From contig JAFPWF010000010.1 of NCBI GenBank assembly GCA_017395085.1, positions 1 to 64,000 of the forward strand: DNA of 64,000 bases, in the 5' to 3' direction. Source of the DNA: Oscillospiraceae bacterium (GTDB lineage Bacteria > Bacillota > Clostridia > Oscillospirales > Oscillospiraceae). Shown here piece after piece: positions 52,147-60,341 of this stretch. A program made the position numbers and the translations under genes. The stretch's first letter is position 1; the number at the start of each line of letters is the position of its first letter. The notes under the pieces were generated by a model. That model worked only from the letters and a program-made list of their open reading frames with translations. It did no database searches and was not told the DNA's origin.

Positions 52147-52561
52147 GTTTCGCGAGCCGGCGTTTCTCCTTTATTCGGCGATTTATCTGATTCTGGGAAC
52201 ATCCGCCATGCTGATCTCTGCGTTTGCAAACAGAAAAAAGGAGGATCCATGAAAAAAGAACGGGAAAATGCGGTATTTTAAGTGCCTTTTCAGCTGCTTC
52301 CTATGTAATCAGGAGCAGTATTGATGATTCTCATTATTCCAGCACTCTAAATTCTGCAGAGTCGGAAGCCAAGCCCCACCGTAAGCAGACATTTCTTTCG
52401 CTTTTATCATGATAGTATTCGAAAAGTGATTAAAAATTTTTGAGAAAATACGATTTTGTTCAGGATTTATTCAAATTTTTGTAGTACATTACCCATACAG
52501 AAGGGAGTCTGATAACTGTGTCCCCGGCAGGAAAGCCGGGATTCTAAGAAAGGAGTAAAAC
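52147..52561. other. AT-rich intergenic region
   Basis: Clearly more AT-rich than the neighbours, especially 52415-52500. Contains a frameshifted short ORF (52249-52412) and the leader of the next gene; nothing else recognised. Confidence 0.5.
52249..52412 (+). pseudogene. Short ORF broken at a six-A run
   Basis: A good AAGGAGG precedes an ATG at 52249, but the frame ends after ten codons. In the other frame from the six-A run at 52252-52257 a coherent 50-codon reading continues (KRTGKCGILSAFSAASYVIR), like an export signal, and ends at 52412. One extra A would join them into a 54-residue exported peptide. Degraded gene, slippage-controlled gene or a base error. Confidence 0.4.
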
Positions 52562-52741
52562 ATGGAAAAGAAGAACCTTCGTGACGATCGCATCGCTCAT
52601 GTATCCGGCGGAAGCAATAAAGACTACAGCAAATACAAATGCCCTTATTGCAAATATCAGTTTTCGCCGCGCCAGCAGAGACTAAACTGCCCGAACTGTG
52701 CAAGAGAAATCATCCTGTGGGATCTTCTGAACCGTGTTTGA
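52562..52741 (+). CDS. Double-glycine-leader protein with zinc ribbon
   Basis: 59 residues. Leader LRDDRIAHVSGG (residues 6-17) ends in GG like a class II bacteriocin; the 42-residue cargo contains CPYCKYQF and CPNCAREI, a two-CxxC zinc ribbon. Strong AAAGGAG before the ATG. Terminator 52786-52810. Either exported after GG cleavage, or a cytoplasmic protein where the GG is incidental. Confidence 0.7.
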   Translation: MEKKNLRDDRIAHVSGGSNKDYSKYKCPYCKYQFSPRQQRLNCPNCAREIILWDLLNRV

Positions 52742-52785
52742 CCGGTCTGTCTGAACGATTCCATATTAATTACCCAGCTTCATCG

Positions 52786-52810
52786 GCAGAGCAGGTTCAC
52801 CCTGCTCTGC
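52786..52810 (+). terminator. Terminator of the zinc-ribbon gene
   Basis: A 10-bp stem GCAGAGCAGG / CCTGCTCTGC, loop TTCAC, then TTTATTGTTT. Confidence 0.8.
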
Positions 52811-52846
52811 TTTATTGTTTCCGTGCGATTGTGAACCTGTTTTCTC

Positions 52847-52875
52847 TTGTGCGGCGTGAGCTTATGTGATACGAT
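52847..52875 (+). promoter_or_regulatory. Promoter of the 52921 GG-leader gene
   Basis: TTGTGC (52847-52852), 17-bp spacer, TACGAT (52870-52875); upstream CTGTTTTCTCTTGTG as at 37370. Confidence 0.65.
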
Positions 52876-52920
52876 AGAGATAAAGGATAATACACAAACC
52901 CACGAAGGGAGTGCATTGTA

Positions 52921-53151
52921 TTGGAAGACATGAAACTTCTGACGGAAGAAGAACAGGAAAACGTCACCGGCGGGAGAATTCACTTCAAGCCAAGTGAACC
53001 GAAATCTCTGGCTGACGGCCTTGCTCTCGCCGGCAAGCTCGCTTCCGGTCTGGCCACCGGCGACCTTGTCGGCACACTGGGAAGTGCTTTGCGAAACACC
53101 ATTGACGGCATCAGTTTCGGCAAAGGCCCGGATGATACAAAACACCAGTAA
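52921..53151 (+). CDS. Double-glycine-leader protein (TTG start)
   Basis: 76 residues. MEDMKLLTEEEQENVTGG is a bacteriocin-type leader; the 58-residue cargo is Gly/Ala/Leu-rich (LALAGKLASGLATGDLVGTL) with a polar tail, as expected of a small exported, perhaps membrane-active, peptide. GAAGGGAG stands nine bases before TTG at 52921, while the ATG at 52930 is 18 bases away, so TTG is favoured. Bacteriocin activity is only inference; no immunity or transporter gene is adjacent. Confidence 0.72.
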   Translation: MEDMKLLTEEEQENVTGGRIHFKPSEPKSLADGLALAGKLASGLATGDLVGTLGSALRNTIDGISFGKGPDDTKHQ

Positions 53152-53170
53152 TGCAGAATGTGCACTGAGA

Positions 53171-53192
53171 AAGAACCGGGAAGCCGGTTCTT
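53171..53192 (+). terminator. Terminator of the GG-leader gene
   Basis: A 9-bp stem AAGAACCGG / CCGGTTCTT followed by U tract. Confidence 0.85.
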
Positions 53193-53221
53193 TTTTATTT
53201 TCCTTTGAAGAGGATCTCCGA

Positions 53222-53410
53222 ATGTCCTTTTCAATAGCAAAAAAGGCTGTTATAATCATCAAGAAACACTTGGAAAATGAGCAGAAAGAGATTTCCTGCT
53301 GCTTCTTCCATGACATAAACTGTGAGAAGCCTACGCAGGGCTGGCATTATGGGGATTTCGCGGCGCTGGTTCAGAAAGCACAGGCCGAAGGAAAAATTCA
53401 GAGAGATTAA
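53222..53410 (+). CDS. Small hypothetical protein, 62 residues
   Basis: MSFSIAKKAVIIIKKHLENE then a region with DINCEKPTQGWHYGDFAALV. Ribosome site only AGAGGA. A TATAAT near 53250 inside the frame might be a promoter for the next gene, so the start is uncertain. Family unknown. Confidence 0.5.
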   Translation: MSFSIAKKAVIIIKKHLENEQKEISCCFFHDINCEKPTQGWHYGDFAALVQKAQAEGKIQRD

Positions 53411-53425
53411 GAAAGGAGAAAAACA

Positions 53426-53710
53426 ATGATTGTACTCAACGTCACGTACAAATGCAAACCGGATATGAGGGACGAGTTTCTGGAAACGATCATGACCGAA
53501 GGGATCGACGTCGCCAGCCGCGCGGAAGCGGGAAACATCAAGTATGACTATTACTACCCCGCGGACGGCAGCAACGAACTTCTGCTGGTTGAAAAGTGGA
53601 GGGATGCCGATGCCTTACAGGAACACGGTCAGCAGGCGCACTTTAAAAGGCTGGGGCAGCTCAAGTCGGACTATGTTCTGGAAACCTTGATTGAGAAGTA
53701 CGAAAACTAA
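53426..53710 (+). CDS. Antibiotic biosynthesis monooxygenase-like (ABM/YgiN) protein
   Basis: 94 residues, a single ferredoxin-like ABM domain: MIVLNVTYKCKPDMRDEFLE, AEAGNIKYDYYYPADGSNEL, LLVEKWRDADALQEHGQQAH. Such dimers act as quinol oxygenases or handle reactive quinones. AAAGGAG before the ATG. Confidence 0.88.
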   Translation: MIVLNVTYKCKPDMRDEFLETIMTEGIDVASRAEAGNIKYDYYYPADGSNELLLVEKWRDADALQEHGQQAHFKRLGQLKSDYVLETLIEKYEN

Positions 53711-53822
53711 TCCCTGCTGGGAATATATGTGGGAAACTTTAGAATTCTTCATTTGCAGTCAGAGACGCGGATGGTATAATCAGAGCGGTGAACCGGTATC
53801 GGCTCAGCAGGGAGGTTGTCAT

Positions 53823-54587
53823 GTGAGAACTGTCAAATACTGTATTTATTTGCTCATCCTCTGCATCTATCTGACGGCATGCGGGAAATCTGTCTCAGAT
53901 GAAGCCGCTGCGGAGGAAACCGCTGCAGAGGAAGTCAGTCTGAATTACGGTCAGATTGAAAGTGATTTTTCCGGCCTGGCGCCAGGAGTCGCAGCGGTTT
54001 ATCTTGGGATTGTGGACGATCTCTCCTCCCATCTGGGCTATGATGAGGCGGAGGCTTCCGGAGGTGAGTACCTGCAGGGCGGCTTCGTGCGTGACTGGAA
54101 TGGCGACGGGATGCCGGAACTGTGCCTGCTGCTCAAAACGAGTCCCCGGGAGAACGGCAGTTGGGACGGAACTCCCCTCTACGGCTGGTATTCCCCGACG
54201 CTTTATCTCTACACGGTTCAAAACGGGCAGGCTGTGCTCGCCGGTAACTGCGACCTCTATTTTGCAACCGCCGGCAGAGAAGCAGCGGTTGCCGCCTTTC
54301 CGGCAGGCAACAGTCTGCAGCTCGTTCGTTGGGATCGCAGCGATCTCGTGGATGAAACGTATCTGGACTGCTTTGAGCTGAGAAGCGGAGCACTGCAGCA
54401 GACGGAGGACGTGCCGGCCGACGTGGCGGCTGCTTCACAGGGGGCTGAAACGGCGCAGATGTTCCTGGATGCGCTTGCAGCAGACGGGTCACAGCTGCTG
54501 CTGTATAACTGCAGTGGGGAAGCAAAGATCGAAGGCGAGGCAAACGCGCAGTTGCTGCGTGCGGTCCTTGCCGAAAAAGCTGCCTGA
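53823..54587 (+). CDS. Lipoprotein of unknown function (GTG start)
   Basis: 254 residues. Lipobox LTACGKS after a hydrophobic stretch (YCIYLLILCIYLTAC). A mature acidic linker, then a globular domain with FVRDWNGDGMPELCLLL (EF-hand-like or VCBS-type DxNxDG) and LYLYTVQNGQAVLAG. GGGAGG precedes GTG at 53823. Exposed at the outer face; ligand not known. Confidence 0.75.
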   Translation: MRTVKYCIYLLILCIYLTACGKSVSDEAAAEETAAEEVSLNYGQIESDFSGLAPGVAAVYLGIVDDLSSHLGYDEAEASGGEYLQGGFVRDWNGDGMPELCLLLKTSPRENGSWDGTPLYGWYSPTLYLYTVQNGQAVLAGNCDLYFATAGREAAVAAFPAGNSLQLVRWDRSDLVDETYLDCFELRSGALQQTEDVPADVAAASQGAETAQMFLDALAADGSQLLLYNCSGEAKIEGEANAQLLRAVLAEKAA

Positions 54588-54720
54588 GGCGTCCGAAAGA
54601 ATCGGCCGGCTCAGAAGCAATTGTTCATATAACGTTAATCCAATTACCATATTCTCTAAACATTTCGGGACTATCATGCGGGCAGATTAAACGGCCGGAC
54701 AGGCAGAAAGGATGTATCCC

Positions 54721-54999
54721 ATGAGTTTCAACAAAAACGAACTGGAAGACAAGGCGAAGGAAGTCGTCGAAAAAATCAAGGAACTGGTCAAGGAAGGCAA
54801 CGTTACCAGAGTCCGCGTCCGCAAGGATGAACACGTCATCCTGAACATCCCGATGACCGTCGGCGTCGTCGGCACCTTCATCGGCGCGGCTGCAGCCCCC
54901 TGGGCGCTGATCATTGCAGCCATCACGACCATCGGCTTTGACTGCACGGTCGAAGTCGAAAAGAAGGATGGCACCGTTACCACCGTATACGGCAAATAA
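54721..54999 (+). CDS. DUF4342 family protein
   Basis: 92 residues: amphipathic helix (DKAKEVVEKIKELVKEGNVT), then RVRVRKDEHVILNIPMTVGV and a hydrophobic region, the DUF4342 pattern. Probably interacts with membranes; unknown role. The ATG at 54712 is too close to AAAGG, so 54721 is preferred. Confidence 0.85.
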   Translation: MSFNKNELEDKAKEVVEKIKELVKEGNVTRVRVRKDEHVILNIPMTVGVVGTFIGAAAAPWALIIAAITTIGFDCTVEVEKKDGTVTTVYGK

Positions 55000-55019
55000 T
55001 CGCCGATACCGCATAACGC

Positions 55020-55040
55020 GAAGCAGGGTTTCCCTGCTTC
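55020..55040 (+). terminator. Terminator of the DUF4342 gene
   Basis: A 9-bp stem GAAGCAGGG / CCCTGCTTC followed by eight U. Confidence 0.92.
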
Positions 55041-55209
55041 TTTTTTTTATCCCCGGGTCAGGACTTCCCCCGCTCCCATGTCCTCAATTCGCTGTTTGCA
55101 GAACATCTGCCGGGTGCTATAATGATGAAGGAGCTGTGCCGTCGGATGGGCATCGGCGATGCCGGTTTTCCGACGTCGCTGCAGCCGTGAAGAGAGGATC
55201 GTGAAAAAG

Positions 55210-55848
55210 ATGAAAAACGGAAAGAATCCCGACCCGAACACCGTTCATCCCATTGCGGGATACGATCGGGAAATCTACGTAAAACCGACCCTGAAGAATT
55301 CAAACATCATTGTCGGGGATTTCACCTACATTGCCGACTCGGAGTTTGAGAGCCATGTGACGCACCATTACTTATGGAATGGTGACCGGCTCATCATCGG
55401 CAAATTCTGCCAGATCGCCGCGGGCGTTGAGTTTGTCATGAACGGGGCGAACCACCAGATGAACGCGGTTTCCACCTTTCCCTTCTACACGCTTGAAGGC
55501 TGGGACATGACGCCGCCCGTACCAGCCGACCTGCCGCTCAAAGGAGATACCGTAATCGGCAGCGACGTCTGGATCGGCCAGAACGCTGTCATCCTCCCCG
55601 GCGTCCATATTGGAGACGGAGCCATCATCGGTGCCTACAGTGTCGTTGGCAGCGATGTTGCCCCCTATACGATCGTCGCCGGCAACCCGGCGAAGCCGCT
55701 CCGTAAGCGCTTCGATGACGGGCTTATCGACCTGCTGCTCCGATTCCGGTGGTGGGACAGAAGCATCGAAGAAATCAACAGTCTGATTCCGCTCCTTACC
55801 TGCAGCGACCTGAAACTCGTCAGGAAGGAACTGGAGGCCCTGCTGTAA
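55210..55848 (+). CDS. Xenobiotic (Vat/CatB-type) acetyltransferase
   Basis: 212 residues, a left-handed beta-helix with hexapeptide repeats (IIGKFCQIAAGVEFVMNG, TVIGSDVWIGQNAVILPGV). The acetyl-CoA and antibiotic site elements NGANHQMN, STFPF and WIGQ resemble streptogramin acetyltransferases; the natural substrate is unknown. Start: ATG at 55210 (212 residues, usual size); a GTG at 55201 is close to AGAGAGG. Confidence 0.9.
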   Translation: MKNGKNPDPNTVHPIAGYDREIYVKPTLKNSNIIVGDFTYIADSEFESHVTHHYLWNGDRLIIGKFCQIAAGVEFVMNGANHQMNAVSTFPFYTLEGWDMTPPVPADLPLKGDTVIGSDVWIGQNAVILPGVHIGDGAIIGAYSVVGSDVAPYTIVAGNPAKPLRKRFDDGLIDLLLRFRWWDRSIEEINSLIPLLTCSDLKLVRKELEALL

Positions 55849-55956
55849 TCAGCGGTTTCCAGCATTCCTGGGAACAGCATGCTCTCATTGATTCCGATTT
55901 TGAACGGACCCTGATGGGTCTTTTAAACTGAGCGATCCCGCTTTGGAGGAAACGCC

Positions 55957-56784
55957 ATGGTTCGTCACGCAGATATGACCGTCCTCATTGATAACATTGC
56001 CGCGGAACTGCTGGCCGCCGAATGGGGACTCAGCATTCTCCTCACGCTCGACGGCAGGAAGCTCCTTCTGGACACTGGTGCAGGACCGGCTTTCGCGCGA
56101 AACGCGGAACTCCTGGGCATCGACCTTGCGTGCGTCGGAGCCGGCGTACTTTCCCATGCGCACTACGACCACGCGGACGGCCTGGCGGAGTTCTTCACTC
56201 GCAACCGGACTGCGCCTTTCTTCGTGCGCGCCGGCAGCTGTGAAAACTGCTATGGCATCAAGGACGGCGTCCTGAAATATAACGGTATCCGCAGGGGAAC
56301 CCTGCAGGAATACGAATCCCGTATCCGGTATGTAAGCGGCGTGTACGCGCTCGCGGAAGGTGTCTGGCTGCTCCCGCACCGGGCGGCAGACTACTCTTCC
56401 ATCTCTCTGCGCAATGCCCTGTACTCCGTCCGCGGTGGGCAGTGCCTCCCGGACGACTTCTCGCACGAGCAGAGTCTGGTCGTTGAAACGGAAAACGGCC
56501 TGCTCGTTTTCAACAGCTGTTCCCACACCGGCCTGACCAACATTCTCGCAGACATTCAGGCCATGCTCGGCCGCTGTGATGTCTGGGCTTATGTGGGCGG
56601 TCTGCACCTCTACAAAATGACGGATGAAGAACTGGATGACCTTTGCACGGAGCTACTGGATACCGGCATTAAACACATCTTTACCGGCCACTGTACGGGC
56701 GAGCATGCCTTCGGCGTCCTCAAGGCCGCCCTCGGCGACCGGATCTCCCAGTTTTCCTCTGGCTTCTCTTTCCGCTTCTCATAA
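55957..56784 (+). CDS. Metallo-beta-lactamase-fold hydrolase
   Basis: 275 residues. The metal-binding motif LSHAHYDHADG, further His in NSCSHTGLTNI and GGLHLYK, and a C-terminal TGHCTGEHA. Of the group annotated as dihydropterin RFA-P synthase-like; the reaction is not assured. GGAGG seven bases before the ATG. Confidence 0.88.
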   Translation: MVRHADMTVLIDNIAAELLAAEWGLSILLTLDGRKLLLDTGAGPAFARNAELLGIDLACVGAGVLSHAHYDHADGLAEFFTRNRTAPFFVRAGSCENCYGIKDGVLKYNGIRRGTLQEYESRIRYVSGVYALAEGVWLLPHRAADYSSISLRNALYSVRGGQCLPDDFSHEQSLVVETENGLLVFNSCSHTGLTNILADIQAMLGRCDVWAYVGGLHLYKMTDEELDDLCTELLDTGIKHIFTGHCTGEHAFGVLKAALGDRISQFSSGFSFRFS

Positions 56785-56868
56785 ACCGCAAAAATATTTC
56801 AAAAGCCTTGTAACAAAACCTGTTCTTGAGCGTCTAACCCGTGAGTCTCGAAAAAAGGAGGTGAACAT

Positions 56869-57354
56869 GTGACACAGGAGAAGATCGAAAAGCTGTATGA
56901 AACCTGCTATATGCGGGTTTTCTCCTATGCGATGACCCTGGCGGGCGAACGCAGCCAGGCGGAAGAGATTACGCAGGAAACCTTCTTCCGGGCGTTTTCA
57001 AAGCAGAGCGAGTTCCGCGGTGAGTCGGATGAAGTGACCTGGCTCTGCGCCATTGCGAAAAACTACTGGCTGGATGAGAAGCGCCGGGGCAAACGCACCG
57101 AAGCAATGCCCGAGGAAATGACCGATCTGGGTTCCGGCCCCGAACAGGCTGCCGTGGACCGGGACAGTTCCTTCCGGATCCATATGGCCCTGCACCAGCT
57201 GGAAGAGCCATACCGTGAAGTGTTCGAATTGCGCGTCTTTGGTGAGCTGAGCTTTCACGAGATCGGCATGATCTTCTCCAAAACCGAAAACTGGGCCCGT
57301 GTCACATATCACCGGGCGAGGCTTAAGCTTCAGGAAAGGATGGATGTGAAATGA
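56869..57354 (+). CDS. ECF-type RNA polymerase sigma factor
   Basis: 161 residues. Region 2 (MTLAGERSQAEEITQETFFR) and region 4 (FHEIGMIFSKTENWARVTYH, close to the end). Binds core polymerase; held inactive by the next gene's product. GTG start nine bases after a perfect AAGGAGG. The stop overlaps the anti-sigma start (ATGA). Confidence 0.92.
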   Translation: MTQEKIEKLYETCYMRVFSYAMTLAGERSQAEEITQETFFRAFSKQSEFRGESDEVTWLCAIAKNYWLDEKRRGKRTEAMPEEMTDLGSGPEQAAVDRDSSFRIHMALHQLEEPYREVFELRVFGELSFHEIGMIFSKTENWARVTYHRARLKLQERMDVK

Positions 57355-58091
57355 AATATGACTGTGACGTGATCCGCGACCTGCTGCCGCTGTATGCGGA
57401 CAAGGCCTGCAGCGAGCGAAGCCGCGAGATGGTGGAGGACCACTTGGAAGAATGCCCCGACTGCCGCAATATGGTCGGTATGCTGCTGGACACGGAGATT
57501 GAGGAGTCGCTGGCCGGGGAACGGGAATCCGTCCTGGACTACAGCGTCCGGCAGTTCAAGCGCCGCGCCGCCGTGGTCGGCTCGGCGGTCTCCGGGGCAA
57601 TCACGCTCCCGGTTCTGATTGTCGCCGCCCTGGTTCTTCTGGCCGGACGGTCGGTGAGCTGGGTTGCCATTCCGGTGTGCGGGTGTCTGGTGCTGGCCTC
57701 GCTGGTCGCGGTGCCGCTGCTGGTTCCGGAGGACAAGCTGTTCTGGACTTTCTGTGCATTTACGGCAAGTCTTCTGCTCCTTCTGGGTGTGACCTGCCTT
57801 TATTCCCACGGTGACTGGTTCTGGGTCGCATCCAGTGCGGTGCTCTTCGGACTGAGTGTCGTTTTTTTGCCTTTCCTGCTCCGCGGCGGCCCGCTCAGGA
57901 AACTCATCGGTAACGCTAATCGCCTGCTCATCGTCCTGGCGGCAGATTTCGCGCTTTTCTTCAACATGCTGAACATGATCGCCTCGCAGGGCAGGCTCAC
58001 GCTGAACACGCTGATCTTCTCCGTCGCGGTAATCGCCGGCATCGCCTTTGTGATCCTTGGGATCATCCGCAGGGGCAGGCTTCGCAAGTGA
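57351..58091 (+). CDS. Membrane anti-sigma factor with zinc-binding N terminus
   Basis: 246 residues. ZAS domain: CDVIRDLLPLYADKACSERS then HLEECPDCRNMV (His-x3-Cys-x2-Cys). Six membrane helices (about 80-245). Keeps the sigma factor at the membrane until a signal arrives. Overlap of four bases with the sigma gene. Confidence 0.9.
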   Translation: MKYDCDVIRDLLPLYADKACSERSREMVEDHLEECPDCRNMVGMLLDTEIEESLAGERESVLDYSVRQFKRRAAVVGSAVSGAITLPVLIVAALVLLAGRSVSWVAIPVCGCLVLASLVAVPLLVPEDKLFWTFCAFTASLLLLLGVTCLYSHGDWFWVASSAVLFGLSVVFLPFLLRGGPLRKLIGNANRLLIVLAADFALFFNMLNMIASQGRLTLNTLIFSVAVIAGIAFVILGIIRRGRLRK

Positions 58092-58195
58092 GCAACGCTT
58101 TTCCCTTTTCAAATGGCATATTCCATGTTATGATACCTCCAACGGTGCATTTCATTCAGCCTTCGCAACAAATAACGAACAAGGGGGATTATTCG

Positions 58196-58579
58196 ATGGG
58201 TTTTAAAGAAGCCATCATTACCGTGCTCAACAACTATGCAAACTTTTCCGGGCGGGCCCGCCGAAGCGAGTACTGGTATTTCGTGTTGTTTACCAGCATT
58301 GTCACCGGTGTTCTGTCTATCCTTGGAGGGAATCCCGAAAACGGAAGAAACATTTTTACCATTCTCAGTTCCCTGTTTTCCATCGCAATCTTCATTCCGA
58401 ACCTCGCAGTCATCTGGCGCCGCCTGCATGACATCGGCAAGTCAGGCCTGAATTATTTCTGGATCCTTCTCCCTCTCATCGGCTGGATCATGCTCCTTGT
58501 CTGGCTTGCCAGGGACAGCATGCCCGGCGAGAATTTGTACGGCCCCAACCCGAAGGAAACCTATTACTACACCGAATAA
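58196..58579 (+). CDS. DUF805 membrane protein
   Basis: 127 residues; starts MGFKEAIITVLNNYANFSGR, the DUF805 FxGRARRSEYW motif, and WRRLHDIGKSGLNYFWIL. Three or four helices. Function unknown; it may belong to the sigma operon or regulon. Start from AAGGGGG before 58196. Confidence 0.92.
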   Translation: MGFKEAIITVLNNYANFSGRARRSEYWYFVLFTSIVTGVLSILGGNPENGRNIFTILSSLFSIAIFIPNLAVIWRRLHDIGKSGLNYFWILLPLIGWIMLLVWLARDSMPGENLYGPNPKETYYYTE

Positions 58580-58589
58580 TCCGATATCC

Positions 58590-58617
58590 AAACACAGCCG
58601 GGAACCCGGCTGTGTTT
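58590..58617 (+). terminator. Terminator of the DUF805 gene
   Basis: A 13-bp stem AAACACAGCCGGG and complement, loop AA, then six U. Confidence 0.92.
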
Positions 58618-58712
58618 TTTGCTTTCCAGGATATAAGTTTTCTGTTATAATCATCCCGGAAAATGAAACGCAAATTCTTTTCTGTACTATAGCCTGAAAC
58701 GAGGTGCCCCGG

Positions 58713-59753
58713 ATGAGCAATCCACAACCGGAAAGATTCTCCGATCGCGCTCTAAAGGATATGAGCTCCGCCGTCCTGGTGCTGGACATCAAGGAAAACA
58801 TCATCTACGTCAACCAGTCGGCCTCCGAGATCCTTGAAATTGAGTCGGGCAGACGGCAGGATGAAACACACTTCTCCCTATATTCCGACGACGCCTACAA
58901 CGATGCCTTTCATGATGCCATTCTGGATGCACTGTACCAGAAGAAAAGCACGAACATGGACAGAGTCTCCTACCAGTCTCCGTCCGGGAAGAAGTACGTA
59001 CTGCAGATGTCGTCCTCTTTCCTCCCCGGCGTGAATGAGGACGATTCGCAGCTGGTCGTCACCTTTGCCGATGATACCGAAGTTGAGGTGACACGGCAGA
59101 GGCTTCGCGATTCTTCCAGAACCTTCTCCACCTTCCTCTTCGGCTTCTGCATCTGGATTCTGTTCTACGCGCTCTGGGAGTTCATGAAGCGTCCCTGGCC
59201 CGCCGATGTCATGACCCACGGGGTGGAACTGCTCGGCATCATCATGCTGCTGTTCATTTTCAGCTACACCAGCCTGACCTGGCACGACCTCGGCATCATG
59301 ACCGAAAAACCGAGAGAGATGATCCGGACAGGTCTGCTTGTCGCGGTCGGCGCCGTGGCCTTGCTGTTTGTGATCAAGATGATCGCTCGCCTGATCGATC
59401 CGAACTGCTTCGAGCCGGACGCGCCCTTCTTTGACATAAGCCGTTTCGGTCTCCGTCAGATCATCTATGTCTTCACCGCCGGCATTCAGGAGTTCCTTGC
59501 GCGCAGTGTCATTCAGGGGAACCTCAAGCGCATCACTGTTGTGAAGCACCCCGGTCTTTTGGCCATCTTTCTCTCCTCGCTGATCTTCGCAGCACTCCAC
59601 ATTCACCTCGGTTTCCTTTTCATGTGCGGCGCTGCCATCCTCGCCGGACTTGAAGGCATTCTCTATGAAAAGCAGGGGAACATCTTTGGCGTATGGATCG
59701 TTCACTGGGCTTTCGGCGTCTGCGGCACGCTCCTCTGTCTGATCGACCATTAA
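58713..59753 (+). CDS. PAS domain fused to CPBP (CAAX-type) membrane protein
   Basis: 346 residues. Residues about 12-125 form a PAS domain (SSAVLVLDIKENIIYVNQSA, YVLQMSSSFLPG). Then seven membrane helices of the CPBP family: the site motif reads AGIQEFLARSVIQG, with Gln in place of the first of the usual two Glu, and later FAALHIHLG and IVHWAFG His residues. CPBP proteins are intramembrane proteases or scaffolds; here the PAS input suggests ligand control. GAGGTG precedes the ATG at 58713. Confidence 0.85.
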   Translation: MSNPQPERFSDRALKDMSSAVLVLDIKENIIYVNQSASEILEIESGRRQDETHFSLYSDDAYNDAFHDAILDALYQKKSTNMDRVSYQSPSGKKYVLQMSSSFLPGVNEDDSQLVVTFADDTEVEVTRQRLRDSSRTFSTFLFGFCIWILFYALWEFMKRPWPADVMTHGVELLGIIMLLFIFSYTSLTWHDLGIMTEKPREMIRTGLLVAVGAVALLFVIKMIARLIDPNCFEPDAPFFDISRFGLRQIIYVFTAGIQEFLARSVIQGNLKRITVVKHPGLLAIFLSSLIFAALHIHLGFLFMCGAAILAGLEGILYEKQGNIFGVWIVHWAFGVCGTLLCLIDH

Positions 59754-59767
59754 ATATAATCCAATCT

Positions 59768-59798
59768 AAGAGCCTGCTGGTTTTCCCGGCAGGCTCTT
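59768..59798 (+). terminator. Terminator of the PAS-CPBP gene
   Basis: A stem AAGAGCCTGC / GCAGGCTCTT extended inside by TGG/CCG, followed by UUG. Confidence 0.7.
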
Positions 59799-59841
59799 TG
59801 TATCTCGATAGTCGCTGCTCAGTACTTTTTTCGAGATGAAA

Positions 59842-59865
59842 AAGCCCCGCAAACCTGCGGGGCTT
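59842..59865 (-). terminator. Terminator of the YkvA-like gene
   Basis: A 10-bp stem AAGCCCCGCA / TGCGGGGCTT with loop AACC; U tract on the reverse strand. Confidence 0.8.
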
Positions 59866-59901
59866 GAGGAAAGCATTTTTTATGGTAGCTAATTCGGTGT
59901 A

Positions 59902-60300
59902 TCAAATGCTGACAGCCTGCTCCTCGCGCCACTTTGAGTAAGCGCTCAGCTCCGGTTCGTTCACCAGGAACGCGGCGGCGAATACAGCCAGATCATCCGC
60001 ATAACCCACAACAGGGACCTTGTCCGGGATGATGTCCTTGCCCGCCAGCAGATAGAGGATCGCCGCGACCAGAGAGACGATGACCTTCGGTGAAATTGCT
60101 GTATACTCTTTGGTGAGATAACTCCGGATCATCGAGATCATCAGCGGTACTCTGGAAAGCGCGTTGCCTGCCACGGGCACCTCCTTGATTTTCTCTTCCA
60201 GCTGTCTCAACAGTTCCTCCAGTTTTGCAGGATTCTTGACCAGTTCTTCCGCCTGAGCAGCAAAACCTGCAATGGCTTCTTTCGCTTTCTCAAAATCCAT
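59902..60300 (-). CDS. DUF1232 (YkvA-like) protein
   Basis: 132 residues: helical N half (FEKAKEAIAGFAAQAEELVK) and the DUF1232 motif YLLAGKDIIPDKVPVVGYAD. Likely membrane-associated; no known reaction. Starts at 60300 after a weak AAGAAGG-type site. Confidence 0.9.
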   Translation of the reverse strand: MDFEKAKEAIAGFAAQAEELVKNPAKLEELLRQLEEKIKEVPVAGNALSRVPLMISMIRSYLTKEYTAISPKVIVSLVAAILYLLAGKDIIPDKVPVVGYADDLAVFAAAFLVNEPELSAYSKWREEQAVSI

Positions 60301-60341
60301 TGTTGATACCTTCTTTCTTTTTTGTTATGACTTCCCGGGTT

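Noticed and set aside
52921-53151. Definite bacteriocin
   Set aside because: Only the leader supports it; no immunity, transporter or modification gene is adjacent.
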